Assembly (NCBI GenBank): GCA_003116975.1 | Contig: BGKB01000091.1 | Coordinates: 62,001-126,000, forward strand | Length of the DNA: 64,000 nucleotides | Origin: Aurantiochytrium sp. KH105 | Lineage: Eukaryota; Sar; Bigyra; Thraustochytrida; Thraustochytriidae | Direction: 5' to 3' | Part shown: positions 33,574 to 48,300 of the stretch, piece by piece | Numbering within the stretch: position 1 is the stretch's first letter | How the letters are laid out: the number at the start of each line of letters is the position of its first letter | Translations under genes and position numbers: made by a program | Notes under the pieces: generated by a model | Told to the model about the DNA's origin: nothing | Seen by the model: the letters and a program-made list of their open reading frames with translations, nothing else | Database searches by the model: none

Positions 33574-35630
33574 CTGAGCGAAGTTTGCAGCCTAGGACGG
33601 TGGGTGGTCGGCAGGGTGCGCGACGTTGGCTTTGTTCGTGATGACCGCGAGGGCGGCGAACTAACTCGTCACTGCGTTTCGCCCCGGCTTGCCAAGGGCA
33701 AAACGAGAGCAGCCATGGCAGCTGCAGCTGCTGTCAGTGATGGTCCTCTCTTTCCTCGAGAAGGGATCGATCGATGGCTAGCAGCAGCTGCAGCTGCAGC
33801 TGCAGCTCGCGGAAAACCTGGGCTCCAAGAGCAGCAGGTCCCAGCGAGGCCGCAGAAGCGACGCGAGCGAGGACTCGCGCGGCGTGCTGCTGGAGCTCCG
33901 CGCAGCACGGGTGGAGGGAGCCCGGAGGCGAGCTTCGAGGCGCCGCGGCTCGGTTCGGGCGGCAGGCTCGAATTGGGTGCGTGGTATTGGTGGTGTGTGT
34001 CGACGCGCCGGCGGATGGTCCGCGGCAGGACCGCGAACGCGGGATTCGGGGTTGCGCACGCAATGGCGCCAGTGCGTGCGCGCGAGAGAAGGTCGACGTC
34101 TGCACTGCGAGCCCGGCCGCGCTCGCAGCAGCCAGAAGACGCAGCAGCAAGCAGAAGACGCGCGTCGGAGCGTGTCGTCTCGGCGCCGCTTTTTTCCATC
34201 CCAGGCGCAGGATCGCGCCGCCGGGAGACCTGGGTGGGTATGAAATGGAGAAGCAAACATCCATCCCTCCGACAAAGCGATAATCCCCGGATCGCAGCGG
34301 CGCCGAAACAACTGCGCTGCGCTGGATCATGGAGACACGAAGCTCCCAACCATCGACCGACCGCCGTCGAGCGGGCGCCGGACGACGGTAAACTAGGCTA
34401 GCTGCAAACCTACCTTGCTACCAGCCGTCGACCGTCTATTCCTTCCTTCACGCCTTGGCTCGCGCTTTCTGCAATCTTTCCTTTCTTCGATCCTTCGTGC
34501 CTTCGACGAATGGTCTCCAGAGAAAGTCCAAAGAGCCTTGCCGCTCGTACCGCGAGGAAGGGTTATATCGACAAAGAAGTCGCGTCCGCGATCCAAATTC
34601 CCCGACGGTCGAGCGCCGGAGTTTCTTTTCTTTCCTCTGCAGGAGCCTTGCGGCGCTTCCCGCGCTCGCAGCCACTGAAATGAAGCAAGCTTCTCCGGTC
34701 CGCGAGCCAGCCACCATCTGGCTGCACCAGCCAGCTGGCCAGTCGATCGTACCATCGTCTTCACCATCATCGGCAACAGCACCGGCATCCGCGAAGTTTC
34801 GCGCCCACGAGCTGCCAACTTCAAGGCATGGAGACGAGGAAGAAGCTTTTCTTGAGGACAGCGAGCACAGCAGCATCGTCTGCGTGCGTGCGTGCGTGCG
34901 ATCGGTGCGTGAGAAATCGAGGCGACCCGCGAGGCGTCGATGCGTCCGACTCGCGGTCGCTGTCGACACGCGAGATGCGATGCAGAGCGACCGGCCCCGC
35001 GGCCAGCCTGCACGAGCGCGAGAACAACAAACAGAACACCATAAAAGAAAGAAAAAAATATTGAAAGAAAGGAGAAAAAAAGAAAGGAAAAGAATAGAAT
35101 AGAATAGAAAGACCTTGATGATGCGAAAGAGAAAGAAGAAAGTCCGCCTCACTGCACCTCGCGTTGCGACAAGGCTCAAGTCTTATATAATTTCTGCCTG
35201 GTCGGCCGAGAAACATTTTTGTCACGTATACCTCGTCACGAATAGCAGCAGTTGGAAGCGTCCACACTTTCTTTTGCGAAATGCCGAGGTCGAGCCGTGT
35301 GCGCGCAGTTTCGCTCGTCGTCGGAACTGCATGCTGCACTGCTGCTTGCGCCTGCGTCGCTCTTGGAGGTTGGGAGTTCCGTCGCCTCGTCACTCGCGAA
35401 ACACATTCTTGTTCGTGTACATTTAACTCTCTGGCTTGCGGAACTTTCGATCTTTTGCCCTTCAGTCAAAATGATGCTTATCGTCCTCTTCCTCTTGAGG
35501 ACGCGTAGCTCGTAGTGAGCGAAGTCAAGAAGTGCTTTTTCAGCAAGTGCTTTGTCAGCATCTTGATTTCCTCAAAGTCGGCGAGACAGCGCAAAGGCAA
35601 ACTAGTTGTTTGGTGAACTTCTTGATTGCC

Positions 35631-35922
35631 TCTTTGCTTCTCTCCTTTGGACTTGACAGTCCTGCGTTGTTGGGCTGTTCGTCAATGATCACAAGGAAGT
35701 CGGCTTACTTGTTGTTGGGGAGCTTGCCGATAGTGTCTCTTTGCTTCTCTCCTTAAAATTGACAGTCCTGCGTTGTTGGTCTATTCGTCAATGATCACAA
35801 GGCAAGATGCAAACGCAATGCTTGCTAATTTTCTGCGCTCATTGTCGGCGTCTTGATTCCCTCAAAGTCGGCTTACTTGTTGTTGGTGAGCTTGCCGATA
35901 GTGTCTCTTTGCTTCTCTCCTT
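35631..35922 (+). repeat. interleaved local duplications
   Basis: A segment from TCTTTGCTTCTCTCCTT through CAGTCCTGCGTTGTTGG to CAATGATCACAAGG occurs at 35631-35696 and 35739-35802. A second, AAGTCGGCTTACTTGTTGTTGG through GCCGATAGTGTCTCTTTGC, occurs at 35697-35754 and 35865-35922. The copies are over 90 percent alike by eye, so the duplication is younger than the one at 19 kb. Confidence 0.75.
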
Positions 35923-36324
35923 CAAACTCGTCTTGCATAGGCGGCCAGGTGCAAGAGCAATGCTTGTAATCGACGATGCTCTTCAAGATGAGCTTACCAG
36001 ACTTTGCGTCAACAAGCTTGATAAAGTTTGCGCCCAAGAGAAGCTGCATAGCGTCGCTTAGCAAAGATAAGAAACAAGCGCTTTGGGCAGCATTCTTAAG
36101 ACCGGCCTGTCTGTCTCTCAGGAAGCTCGCAGTATTTAGTGAACCATAGCATTCAGGCGCAATCGCAATCGTGAAGGAGCTTATGGTGGTGATCGCTTCG
36201 CTAAAAGCAACAATGCCTTTGCAAGCTTAACATTCCAAAGAACGTTTTTGCCACACAAAAAAGAAAAGGGTAGAATAGCAGATTTTGATTAGACACAATG
36301 CTGGCATGTTTGGCTCACTCACGC

Positions 36325-37761
36325 TCACGCCTTCTTTGGACGCTTCGACTTGGCGGCAGGTTTGTCATTGATAAAACCGGACCGCCTTCCCTCGAAGCCG
36401 GCGCGATTACGCGTACCCTTGCTGGCGGGCTCGCCACTCTTGTCTTCGTCCTTGGACTTGGTAGTTTCGAGCACAACACCCTTCCTCTTCAGTTTGTTCT
36501 CAATACGACGCTGCTTGGCCTGCGCAACATTCGCGTCGCGCTTGTCGAGACGCTCGTTCTTCGAGTCCTCAACCTGTTGCTTGCGTTTCGCCCATTCCTC
36601 AGCACTCTTTTGCTTCTTCTTTTCCAATCGTTTGGCAATCTTGCGCAAATGCTTGGCTTCTGGCAACATCGCGCCCTTGGCCTTCTCTTCAATCTGGTCC
36701 CAGAGCTTGTCCTTGGCGCGCTCCCGGTCTTCGAGGTTCGAGCTGCTCTTGAGTTCTTCCAATACAGCCTTATTCTCCTCCACCTGCTGAAGCATGCGCT
36801 TCACATCCAAGAGGTTGCGCGTCTTGACGCGCTTGCCCTTGGCCGAAATCTTCGTCGTCCCATCCTCAACCATGGTGCCAAGCGAAATGCTTGCCGCGAC
36901 CTGTTCCCGGAGCTTGCGCTCCGCGGCCTCATCCGCGTCCGCACCCTCCGCTGCGGAACCGTGGCTGTCGCTGTCGTTTTGGGCTCCCTTTTGGCCGCCC
37001 TTCTTCGTGCGCTTGTCAGCACGCGACTTCGACTCTCCGGCCTGGTCCCGGGTCTGGCGGAATTGGTCCATCTTGGCGTGGAGACGCTTCCGGAGCTCCG
37101 AAATGCTGCGGGCAGGCGGCGCAGAGCCCCACGGCTTGTACTCGTTGTCGACTCCACCCTCGCCGTCTTCTCCGCCCTCCTCGGCAAGCTGGTCCTTGGC
37201 CAGAGCTGCGGCCTTCTTCGAGTGCTCCTGGAGCATCTCAATGTGCGACTTGGGCGCGTCCCCATACTTGCTGACACGCTTGGCCTTCTTCGACGCTTCC
37301 TTGACGGACTGCTTCGGCGCCTGGCCCTTGGAGTTTCTCATAAACTTGCTGGCGATAATGGCCGCCTCATCCTCCTCTTCGGGCGGGAGAAGCTGCTGGA
37401 TCGGGATGAGCTCGATGCGGTCCGCAAAAAATGCTACATCTCGCTCCACGCCGAGGCTGCCTTCGTCCGTGGCGTCGTCCGCGCTGCTGCTGCCGCCGCC
37501 GATACTTGCGTTCTGAAGCTCGTTCCCGAGCCCGAGTCTGCGTGCCGCCGTCCTTTGCACGCCGGTGGCCTGGGCCAAGTTCAGGTTCTTTCTCCTCTTT
37601 TGCCTCCGCGACAGCTTCGTGGACGTCGTGGCGGACCCGCCCTTCGCGTCCTGCTTGTTTCCCTTCTTCAGACCTTGCCGCTGCTCCTCCTTGCTCGCCT
37701 CGGCCTTGGTCTTGCGCTTGCCGCCGCCCAGCGTGCGCATAGTCTTGCGACGAGCGCCCAT
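36325..37761 (-). CDS. SURF6: SURF6/Rrp14-family ribosome biogenesis protein
   Basis: 478 residues from the ATG at 37761. The C-terminal half (about 215-470) fits the SURF6 domain: SISELRKRLHAKMDQFR, then ARKDKLWDQ-like helices rich in Lys/Glu (residues about 330-410), the block AEEWAKRKQQVEDSKNERLDKR, and the conserved ending QRRIENKLKRKG followed by GFEGRRSGFIN. The N-terminal half is very basic (KTKAEASKEEQRQ, RRQKRRKN), which suits nucleolar targeting. SURF6/Rrp14 acts in the nucleolus in pre-rRNA processing of both ribosomal subunits and binds nucleic acid. The gene is divergent from the ADH gene with about 1.2 kb between starts. An opposite-strand frame of 559 codons over the same DNA is a shadow caused by codon bias. 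Confidence 0.85.
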   Translation of the reverse strand: MGARRKTMRTLGGGKRKTKAEASKEEQRQGLKKGNKQDAKGGSATTSTKLSRRQKRRKNLNLAQATGVQRTAARRLGLGNELQNASIGGGSSSADDATDEGSLGVERDVAFFADRIELIPIQQLLPPEEEDEAAIIASKFMRNSKGQAPKQSVKEASKKAKRVSKYGDAPKSHIEMLQEHSKKAAALAKDQLAEEGGEDGEGGVDNEYKPWGSAPPARSISELRKRLHAKMDQFRQTRDQAGESKSRADKRTKKGGQKGAQNDSDSHGSAAEGADADEAAERKLREQVAASISLGTMVEDGTTKISAKGKRVKTRNLLDVKRMLQQVEENKAVLEELKSSSNLEDRERAKDKLWDQIEEKAKGAMLPEAKHLRKIAKRLEKKKQKSAEEWAKRKQQVEDSKNERLDKRDANVAQAKQRRIENKLKRKGVVLETTKSKDEDKSGEPASKGTRNRAGFEGRRSGFINDKPAAKSKRPKKA

Positions 37762-40289
<2,528 letters not shown>

Positions 40290-40881
40290 GTCCGCGTTCT
40301 TGTGAAACCACGTCAGGTCGAGTCATTTTGTCTCTTTTGTGCGCTTTTGTTTTTCTTGTCTTCCTCGGCTCTTTTTTTTTTTTTTTAATTACCCTCAAGA
40401 GAGAGATCCAACAGCGAACTCTTTCTTGCTTTGCGATGCCATGTCCTACAACAAAAATTGCATCTTTTCTTGTTACGAAAAAGTGCAACGTGCCGTGGCT
40501 GGAAAAGGAAATTACGAGTGACTGCCGATTGTAGCCAGAAACCGGTGTCTCAGAAGAATCTTCATCTCCTTCTCCAAAGACCATTCCATCGGTATCTTAT
40601 CTATATACAGACCAAACTGGATTTCGTCGTCAATGAGCTGACTTTCACGAGCACAAAAAGCACAATACAAAAAATTCTCAGGAAAGATCGATTGTTGTTC
40701 GAAGCTACGAATTGCAAGTCTCAGGGTAGTCGTACTACCCTTTGTTCAAAAACCCGCGCAGGTTTTCTCGCCCAATACGAAGCCGTGCTTGCCCATGCGA
40801 TCTTGAGGTTGCTTGATCACGCGCTTTTTCAAAAAATGTAAAATACCTCGACTGGGGACACTAACGTGAGAATACATGCAC
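40290..40881. other. convergent 3' spacer
   Basis: About 590 bases between the ADH stop and the stop of the minus-strand helical-repeat gene. A T run is at about 40372-40387. AT-richer than the coding flanks, with nothing else recognised. Confidence 0.4.
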
Positions 40882-43800
40882 TCATGGAGAAGAGGACGCA
40901 TCCAGAATATCCTTGAGACGGCTCGCCAACTCTTGCGCTTTGCCATCCTCCTCATCCTTCGTCGGCACATGCTCCAGAATTTGAATCGCATTTCGCAGCA
41001 CCTTCTCAGCATCCGCGACGCATGCACGATGCTTACGAACACCCACGTTCCAAAGCCATGCTGAAAGATACCTGCGGTCGGCCTTCATCATGTATGCGGT
41101 TGGATGGGCATCACGAAGCTGGCATGCCTGAAGAGCCCAATTTGCGCCTTCGTCTTCGCTTGCAGCATGTTTCACAAGAAGCACGAGCAGCCTCCCAATC
41201 TGCGCGCCATCGGGATGGACGCCCGCCAACTCGACTTGTAACGCCTGCTGGAGAATCTGCCGCGCCCCTTCGGCGTCTCCGGCACCCAACCCATAGAGCG
41301 CAAACTGCATCATCTTGCTCGCAGACTGCAAAACAAATTGGGGATCCGATGGCGAAAGCAAGTACTGCGCAATCAACGCCACAGTTGACTGCTTCTCGGC
41401 ACGCTCCTCTGACCACTCCAGATCAGCACGAATAGCCTCGCTCAAGCATAATGATGCCGCAGCATCCTTTACAGCCAATCCTGGCTCGCCTACAATTTCA
41501 CCAACAGCAGTATCGATCATCACATCCGCGAGACTGCAGATACTGCGCTGCACAGCAGCCGTCAAGCGCTCCTCAAGCACAACACGTTCCTCATCAGGAG
41601 GGTTGCTGACTTTCAAAAGCGCCTCGCTTGTCCTGGCACACAGAGTGTACATTTGACCTTCGATGCGTACTCGTGCACTTGCGCAAGTGTCGTCACGACT
41701 GCCCTCGAGGCAGCCCTCGTGTAATCGCCTCGCGTGGAGTCGGGGCAAGACAACGTGCGCGAGTCGCCAACTCACAGTTTGGATCCATAGCAAACTTGCC
41801 TCAACCTGCTGCGTGGGGCGATGATGCTTCGTCGTCGTCGTTGCCCATGCGACCTTGTGTGTCGTGCTAAACATGTGCAGCATGGGCCCCAACACGCGAC
41901 AGGCCTTTGTGTACGCCGAAGTTTCTGCGCTTGAGCTGCTCGCATCCGCGCTGTCGCTGCGGCCATGCTCTGGAGAAGAGAGCAAGTTCTCGTACTCATC
42001 ATCAAAGGCCAACGCCGAGGGGACCAAGCCAACACGGGCCAACGCAATACTCAACACCAAATGTGCCCAAACCACATCTCGTTCACATACATCAGAGGAC
42101 AACACAGCTGCGACTTCATCGAGAGCGCCGACACTTGCGGCCACGGATCCACAGTGCGCAAGCTCCGCAGGGCTGCAGCGAGCTTCTTGCAAAAGCCTTT
42201 GCAGACTTTTCTGGATGCCGCGTCCCGGCGTCTCCGAAGCGCGCAGCTGCGCCTCGAAAGCAAGGCTTGCCAGACGAGCGCATGCACCCTCCGCGAGTTT
42301 TTCGCGGCCGCGTGCGGCCTTTTCGCATGATATGAGTGCCTCTTTCCATGCGCCGCGTCTGCCAAAGGCCTCAGCCATGACAAGATTCGCATATGCCGCG
42401 GCGGCCTCGTCGTGTTCGCAAAAGGAGAGCAAAAAGTGTGCCGTTGTCACGGCGCCATCTTCATCTTTATCCTTGTGCTGCTGCAGTAATCGTTTCCATA
42501 GCTCGTGCAAGAGCACGGCCGATTCCGCAGCTTCCAGGGATGCGCACGCAATGTCTTCCAGCACATGATTTGTCAGCGAGGCCGCCGAGGCTGGAAGTGC
42601 TCGCAAAATACCGACGCGCATCGATACCTTTTGCGCGCTCGTTGCAACTGCAAAGCGAGACTCGGCGTCCAGGTACGTGCCTTGAAAGGTGCTCTCGTCA
42701 TAGCCAAAACAGCCGCAAAAAGCCGCGCATGAGAGCTTGAGAATTGTCCACACTCTTGCTCGTACGTGCGCTGCATCCTCCATTTCCTTTTCTCGCTTCG
42801 TACTTGGAACCTCATCGATGGGAACCTCCTCTGCGAGTGCATTGCTTTCGGCACTTGCATCGCAATTTGCTCGTCCTTTGTCTTGCTTCACGTCTCGCGT
42901 AGCAAAGATTGACCTCGAGAATGCTGCCAAGGTCTCCAGGAATTCTTGAAAAGCATTGTGTGCAGTGGTTACCGCCGACGTGTACGATGCATTCGTTTCT
43001 TCAGACAACGCATGTGTCGGTCTCAGGGCCTCCACCTCGGCAAGGGTTAGCTTGACGCGAACTGCGGCCTCCTTGATGGCTTGCACGCATACGCGCGCAC
43101 GCAATAGATCTACGGCCTCTGTACCAGAAAATTCATCCTCATTACCTTGCTCTCGCACTTTGTGCCAGTCCACAACATGCGTGCTTGCCGCAAGTTCTTC
43201 TGGGGAGAGATTTCGAGAGGCTAATTCTGTCCGTAAATCCTGCGCAGTCTCGAGCGTGACGCTTGCAAGACCACGATTGCCGGTCGCAACCTGCATGTCA
43301 GCCATCACCACCAGATCATCGAGCCTCGCTTCTTCATCAAAAGTCACGGCAGGAAACCATCGCTCCATTGCTTCAAAGAGAGCAAGTCCCGTTTCAAAAT
43401 GCTCGCCGCGCTCATAGACGAGAAGAGCAAGCTTTCGAGCAACGATCCAGGTCTGTCTGCGAAACGAGGCGCGCACGCGCGTTCCAAGCGTCTCCATTGC
43501 CCCACACCATTGCTCTGAAAGAAACTGCAGACGCTGCAGTGCGGGGTCACGCTCGGCGAGCTCCAACTCCGTGAATGTGAAAGCCCCTACAAATACGCTC
43601 GCAGCAAAATCATGTTCTTCCTGTGTCATTTCCCCACAGCGCCTGGCCTTGGACAGTTCCTCTGGAGATCGCTTTCCCCCAAGCGCCTCTGCGAGGGAAA
43701 CGATTCCAAACCCTCGTCGAAATGCGGCGAGGGAAACACGGTTGCCTTCCACTTGGTCGATTTCCCCACATGAACCAAGTTCATGCCCTTTGAGGCCTGT

Positions 43801-44508
43801 GCGAATGTAGCACAAGAGCGTCGTGCGTTTCCCCATGTGCCCCGCCTCCATGCAGCGCACCGCCATGACGCGCATGTGCAGCACAGGAAGACTTGCGGGT
43901 TCCAGGGCCCGTGCAACATTGTACAGACGAATGCCGTGCGATCGAAGGCTTTCGTGCGTCTCGGCGTGGTCCACCACGCCCAGCCCGTCCAAGAATAGGA
44001 GCACCGCCGGATCTGCGCAGTTCGCCCCCAAGGCTCTCTGGAATAGTGCGCATAGCTCATCGGCACCTCTGCCCTTGTGTGTGACATGCGAGCATATTGT
44101 GCGTGAAATGCGAGCATATTTTTGGTCAGTCACTCCATGCACAAATGCCATGTAGAAGCAATCAATGCCTACATCGTGAGCAGCCGTCCCATCTTGGCAG
44201 TCAACAGCAAGAATCTCTACAAACTCACCTTTCGGTACTCCAGACAAACCTGGTCCACGGCAGCGGTGACGGAGCTCAAGCGCAAAGATTTCAAAGGAGA
44301 TGCTGTTGTCTCCTCAGCCGGTGACAACGAGTCTCTCATCCTGAACAAGATCGCTCGAATGCGACTCTTGCGGTCAATGACGCAGTCGAATAGATGGGCG
44401 ATTGCGGATTTGAAAATGCGTGCGTCATGTCTCCAATTTCAAAATGCACAAGGTCACGGTAAACAGCAGACCTCAGTGTCTCTCTCTTCTTGCTCACGCG
44501 TTGGGCAT
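40882..44508 (-). CDS. large alpha-helical-repeat (TPR-like) protein, three predicted exons
   Basis: Predicted complement of exons 44508-44498, 44430-44229 and 44073-40882; the total of 1135 codons gives 1134 residues. The long last exon is open upstream only to a TTG at 44247 and that extension crosses a GTGAGT donor, so I built the 5' end from splice sites. ATG at 44508 (MPNA) joins in frame through a 67-base intron to an exon reading DCVIDRKSRIRAILFRMRDS, then through a 155-base intron to GRGADELCALFQRALG. Frame and phase agree at both joins. The protein is helical throughout with TPR-like pairs (for example AAYANLVMAEAFGRRGAWKEALISCEKAARGREKLAEGA near two thirds). The general layout recalls ZIP4/SPO22/TEX11 meiotic proteins, but no diagnostic motif confirms it. 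Function unknown. Confidence 0.6.
44074..44228 (-). other. predicted intron 2 of the helical-repeat gene
   Basis: 155 bases. Donor GTGAGT after CGAAAG; acceptor CACACACAAG before GGCAGAGG. It is phase 0 on both sides, and skipping it joins two long open exons in frame. Confidence 0.5.
44431..44497 (-). other. predicted intron 1 of the helical-repeat gene
   Basis: 67 bases. Donor GTGAGC after ATGCCCAACGC; acceptor TTGGAG before ACATGACG. It restores the frame into exon 2, which has an in-frame stop just upstream of the acceptor. The polypyrimidine tract is weak, so this is less certain than intron 2. Confidence 0.4.
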
Positions 44509-44805
44509 TGTTTCACCAGACGTCAGTACGGGATCGAGTCAGAAGCCTTCCTCAGCCGGATGGATCTCGTTCAAAGTGATACCGTGGCGGGCTCAAGGAG
44601 ACATGATGCTCGTATCTCTCAAACAGAGAGCCTTTGCGCTCGCGAGCTTGCAAAGACATGCTGGCCTTGCTTGACATATACCTCGTCAATCTTTTGACGC
44701 ACGGCAGGCCAGACAGACCGTTCCACGAAGGTGCCTGTTGATGTTCAATGTTCGTCGATCGACTGAATCCGCTTGTCATGAATGAAATATGAAGCGATCG
44801 AGGAC

Positions 44806-44860
<55 letters not shown>

Positions 44861-45301
44861 TCCTACCGAGTCTCGCTCTCGTCACGCGCATGTATTACTG
44901 CCAATCGAGACCGACGGACATTCCAGCAAGCGTGATGCGCCGAGCCCATGCCGTCGCGACCGCATGTCGCCGTCGCGACCTTACGACAAGCCGAGTTCGA
45001 AGCCAAGCGTCTCTTAAACTCACAGACACCATGGTGACCCATCACCCAACACGCGCCGCCTCCGAACTACTTCCAGGCCTACTGCACAACTCGTATCCTT
45101 TCAGGATCAACGGACGACCCACGAGCGAGCATCCTGGGCCAAGGCAGCAGCAAACCCCAAACCCTCGCGCTGCCCTCAACAAACGAACTCGTGGGCGAGT
45201 CTCGGAGTCTCGGTTGCGCGAGTTCCACGGTCCGGGCGCAGCGTCTTTTCCTTCGACTTGCAGTGAACCAGACAGCCAAAGTGGGAAGAGACTTCTTTGG
45301 C
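44509..45301. other. divergent promoter region of the helical-repeat and ABCC genes
   Basis: About 790 bases with the TTTC microsatellite in the middle. A short minus-strand ORF (ATG 44677, ending 44552) encodes about 41 residues and could be an upstream ORF or an alternative first exon. A pyrimidine-rich stretch ending in GACTTGCAG at about 45264 could be a leader acceptor for the ABCC gene. No TATA box seen. Confidence 0.35.
44806..44872 (+). repeat. TTTC microsatellite
   Basis: About 16 perfect copies of TTTC between two diverging genes. Confidence 0.92.
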
Positions 45302-48300
45302 ATGAGCTCGGGAAAAGCGGGCTTCGGCGCCGAGGCTGGAGCAAAGGATCTCGAGAGCGGACGCGGCCGTGACCTCCTCGCCGGCGATGACGAGAGCCCC
45401 GAGGAGCTCGAGGATAGAGGACAGAAAGTTAGTGCCGAACAGACCGACAAGGTGATTCTGTTCAACGGGGTTGAAGTCAACGATGCCGAGGGCCCCGACG
45501 TGGAGAAAATCGGCCTCTTTGGGCGCGTCTTCCTGACATGGATCTCCGGGCTTATCCGCAAGGGGTACAAGCGTGAAGGAATCCAGACAAAAGATCTTTG
45601 GAAACTCCGGAAACGCGATGACCCGGAAATGCTCTCTGTGCGCCTCATGGCAATCCTCAAAGAGTACCGGACTGAAGACGGCAGCGACTTTCGCCCCTAC
45701 GCACTTTGGAAAACCGCCTTTCGTCTATTCTTCCCCGAACTCTTCGTTGCCGGCTGTTTTGAGATAGTCTACTGCATTCTTCGCTTTGCAGGCCCCGTGC
45801 TCTTGCGCCAGCTCGTGCTCGAACTCGAAGATGGAGATGCCGATCCTACGCGCGGCTACTGCTTCGCACTCGGCCTTGCGCTTGCACAGGGGGCATCCAC
45901 CATGTTTCAGATGCACTCGCGCTTTCTCACCGTCCAAGTGGGATTGCGCCTAAAAAATGCTCTGAGTCTCGCCACCTTTAAGCACGTCATCCAGCTCGAT
46001 CAAGAAGGTCGACAGGCCTTGTCTGACGGCCAGGTCGTCAACCTCGTCAGCACTGACGCTCCAGTCGCCGTAGAGTTCCTGCGTCTCTGGAATCGCTTTT
46101 GGACCGCGCCTCTTTTGCTCGTGGGCGGTATCATCTACATTTACTTTTACGTGGGACCCGCGGTCTTTTGTGGTCTTGGTGTCATGGTATTTTTTGTCCC
46201 GCTTTCCATCAAGTTTGGCAAGGTCCAAACCCGTCTCCAGGGTAAAAAAATGATGATGACCGACTCTCGTGTGAAAACCGTCAACGAAATGCTCCAGGGC
46301 ATCAAAGTGCTCAAACTTTATGCGTGGGAGAAACCTTTGCTTGATTTGCTCAGCGCCGTTCGCAAAACCGAGATGAAAGCCATTCGTACACTCACCTATT
46401 ACCGTGGCATCACCATGCCCATGGCCATTGCCATGCCTAACATTGCAAGCGTCGTCACCTTTGGTGTTTACATTGGCATTGGCAACAGCGTCACGCCAGC
46501 CAATACCTTTGCTGTTGTGTCTGCCTTCAACATCATCAGGGCTCCCTTTATCACCCTTCCACTCGCCATCACCTTGTTCACCCGAGCGCTCGTCTCGGCG
46601 CGCCGCTTCACCAATTTCTTCGCGCTCAAGTCGCGGCCCTCCGTCCCCAAGCTCAGCGATGCTCCTTCAGTACACGCAGGACCGCAGCCCTCCTTTCGCG
46701 ATTTGCAGCCGACAACCTCGGGATCGACCATTGCACCAGCCTCATCGAGTGGGTCCCAACTTGCCATCGCGGTCCGTGACGCCAGCTTTACGTGGAGCAT
46801 CAATGACGGAAGCAAACCCATGGAACGAGGAATTCGGCGCGGCGCGCCTGGGAAAAAGGCGACCACAACGCCCGACGCTCAAGAGACGGACGGCGGGAGC
46901 CCGTTTCGTCTCGAGCATATTGATCTGGAGATTCCTCGCGGCGAGCTTGTCGCGATTGTGGGACGCATTGGAGATGGCAAGTCGTCTCTGCTATCGGCTC
47001 TACTTGGCGAGATGCGTCCCGTGGAGGGCACGGTGCAGGTGCACGGTAAATCTGCACTTTGCACGCAGGAACCTTTCATTATGAACCGCACCGTTCGGGA
47101 GAACATCCTTTTCGAGACGCCCTTTGACGCTGCGCGCTACAACGCTACCTTGGAGGCGTGTGCTCTCGTCTCGGACTTGGCCACGCTCCCGGCTTCCGAC
47201 CTCACCGAAATTGGCGAGCGAGGCGTCAATCTCTCTGGAGGCCAGAAGGCGCGCATCAGTTTGGCGCGCGCCGTGTACGCCCAGCCCGAGGTCATTTTCC
47301 TCGATGATGTTCTCTCTGCCGTCGACGCGCATGTTGGCAAGCATATTTTCGATCACTGCATCAGCAATGAGCCCGGGGCTGCGCTCTCTGGTACAACGCG
47401 GCTCTTCGTCACCAACTACCTTCCACTTCTCGAGCGTGTCGACCGCATCATCTTCATGGTCGATGGGCGCATTGCAGATCAAGGAACCTACACTGATCTT
47501 TTAGAGAGTGGGTCCTCGCTCTTTGACGCGTTGCCGACGCCAGAGTCCGACTCAAACGCAACAAAGGACAGTGACAGCGACATCGCGGAGGGAGAAGCGC
47601 AAGGTCTCACTGTCGAAGATGCCTTTGAAGAAGCTGCACGCAAGGCCTCATCGCTGCATTCCACGGCGAGTTCTCCCGAGGAACAATCTGGCGCTCAAGC
47701 GCTTGGCAAGGCTGCCATCGCTGAAAATACTCGCACAGACATGGAAACAACCAAAGGTGGCGCGCTCGTCGGCGAGGAGGCGCGCGTCAAGGGCGCAATG
47801 AAGTGGAGCACCATTCAATCGTACTGGCTTGCTGGCACTTTTGGCTCGCGCATCCTTGCACTTTGCATCCTGCTCATCTTTCTCATTACGGAGGGCGTCT
47901 TTCTCAGCATCGATTCCTGGCTTGCGCGTTACTCCGAAGTCGATGCGGAGAATCCGTCTGTGTCGCAGCACACCTTTCTCACCGTGTACTTTGTGCTCAC
48001 GCTCGCATTTTTCTGCATCCTCGTGTTCCGTTCACTTGTCTTTGCCGGATTCTCGGTAAGGGCAGCAGACAAGCTGTACACAATGCTACAGGAGAACGTC
48101 TTTTACTTGCCAATGACCTTTTTCTGGCAGACGCCCATGGGACGCATCCTGAACCGCCTTTCCAAGGACACGAACGATATTGACGTCATGCTTGCGCAGC
48201 AAATGCAATGGTTCCTCATTGTGACCGTCCGGCTTTTGGGCACCATGGTCCTCGTTTGCATTTCGGTGCCCATTTTTGCCGTTGCTCTCGTTCCCTTTTC

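Larger units (their letters stand above)
32694..36324. other. second gene-poor stretch, including an AT-richer decayed part
   Basis: GC-rich to about 34400 with a CTT run (32930-32953), a palindromic site (33151-33170), the GAGGTC hexamer array and CAGCTG repeats (about 33721-33812). A 416-codon plus frame (33151-34401) is driven by that hexamer and GC content and is not called. From about 35100 the DNA is AT-richer, and 35631-35922 carries a local duplication. A minus-strand TATA-like sequence (ATTATATAAG) lies at about 35183-35192. Minus-strand codons at about 35873-36046 look protein-like (MQLLLGANFIKLVDAKSGKL) but the frame is short, so a decayed gene is possible. Confidence 0.35.

Noticed and set aside
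33151-34401. 416-codon plus-strand frame with an Arg-Ser run
   Set aside because: It starts without an ATG, is built on the GAGGTC hexamer and GC-rich DNA, and shows no folded domain.
45191-45301. 37-residue N-terminal extension of the ABCC transporter
   Set aside because: It opens on GTG; the first ATG is at 45302 and no extra membrane domain is encoded before it.
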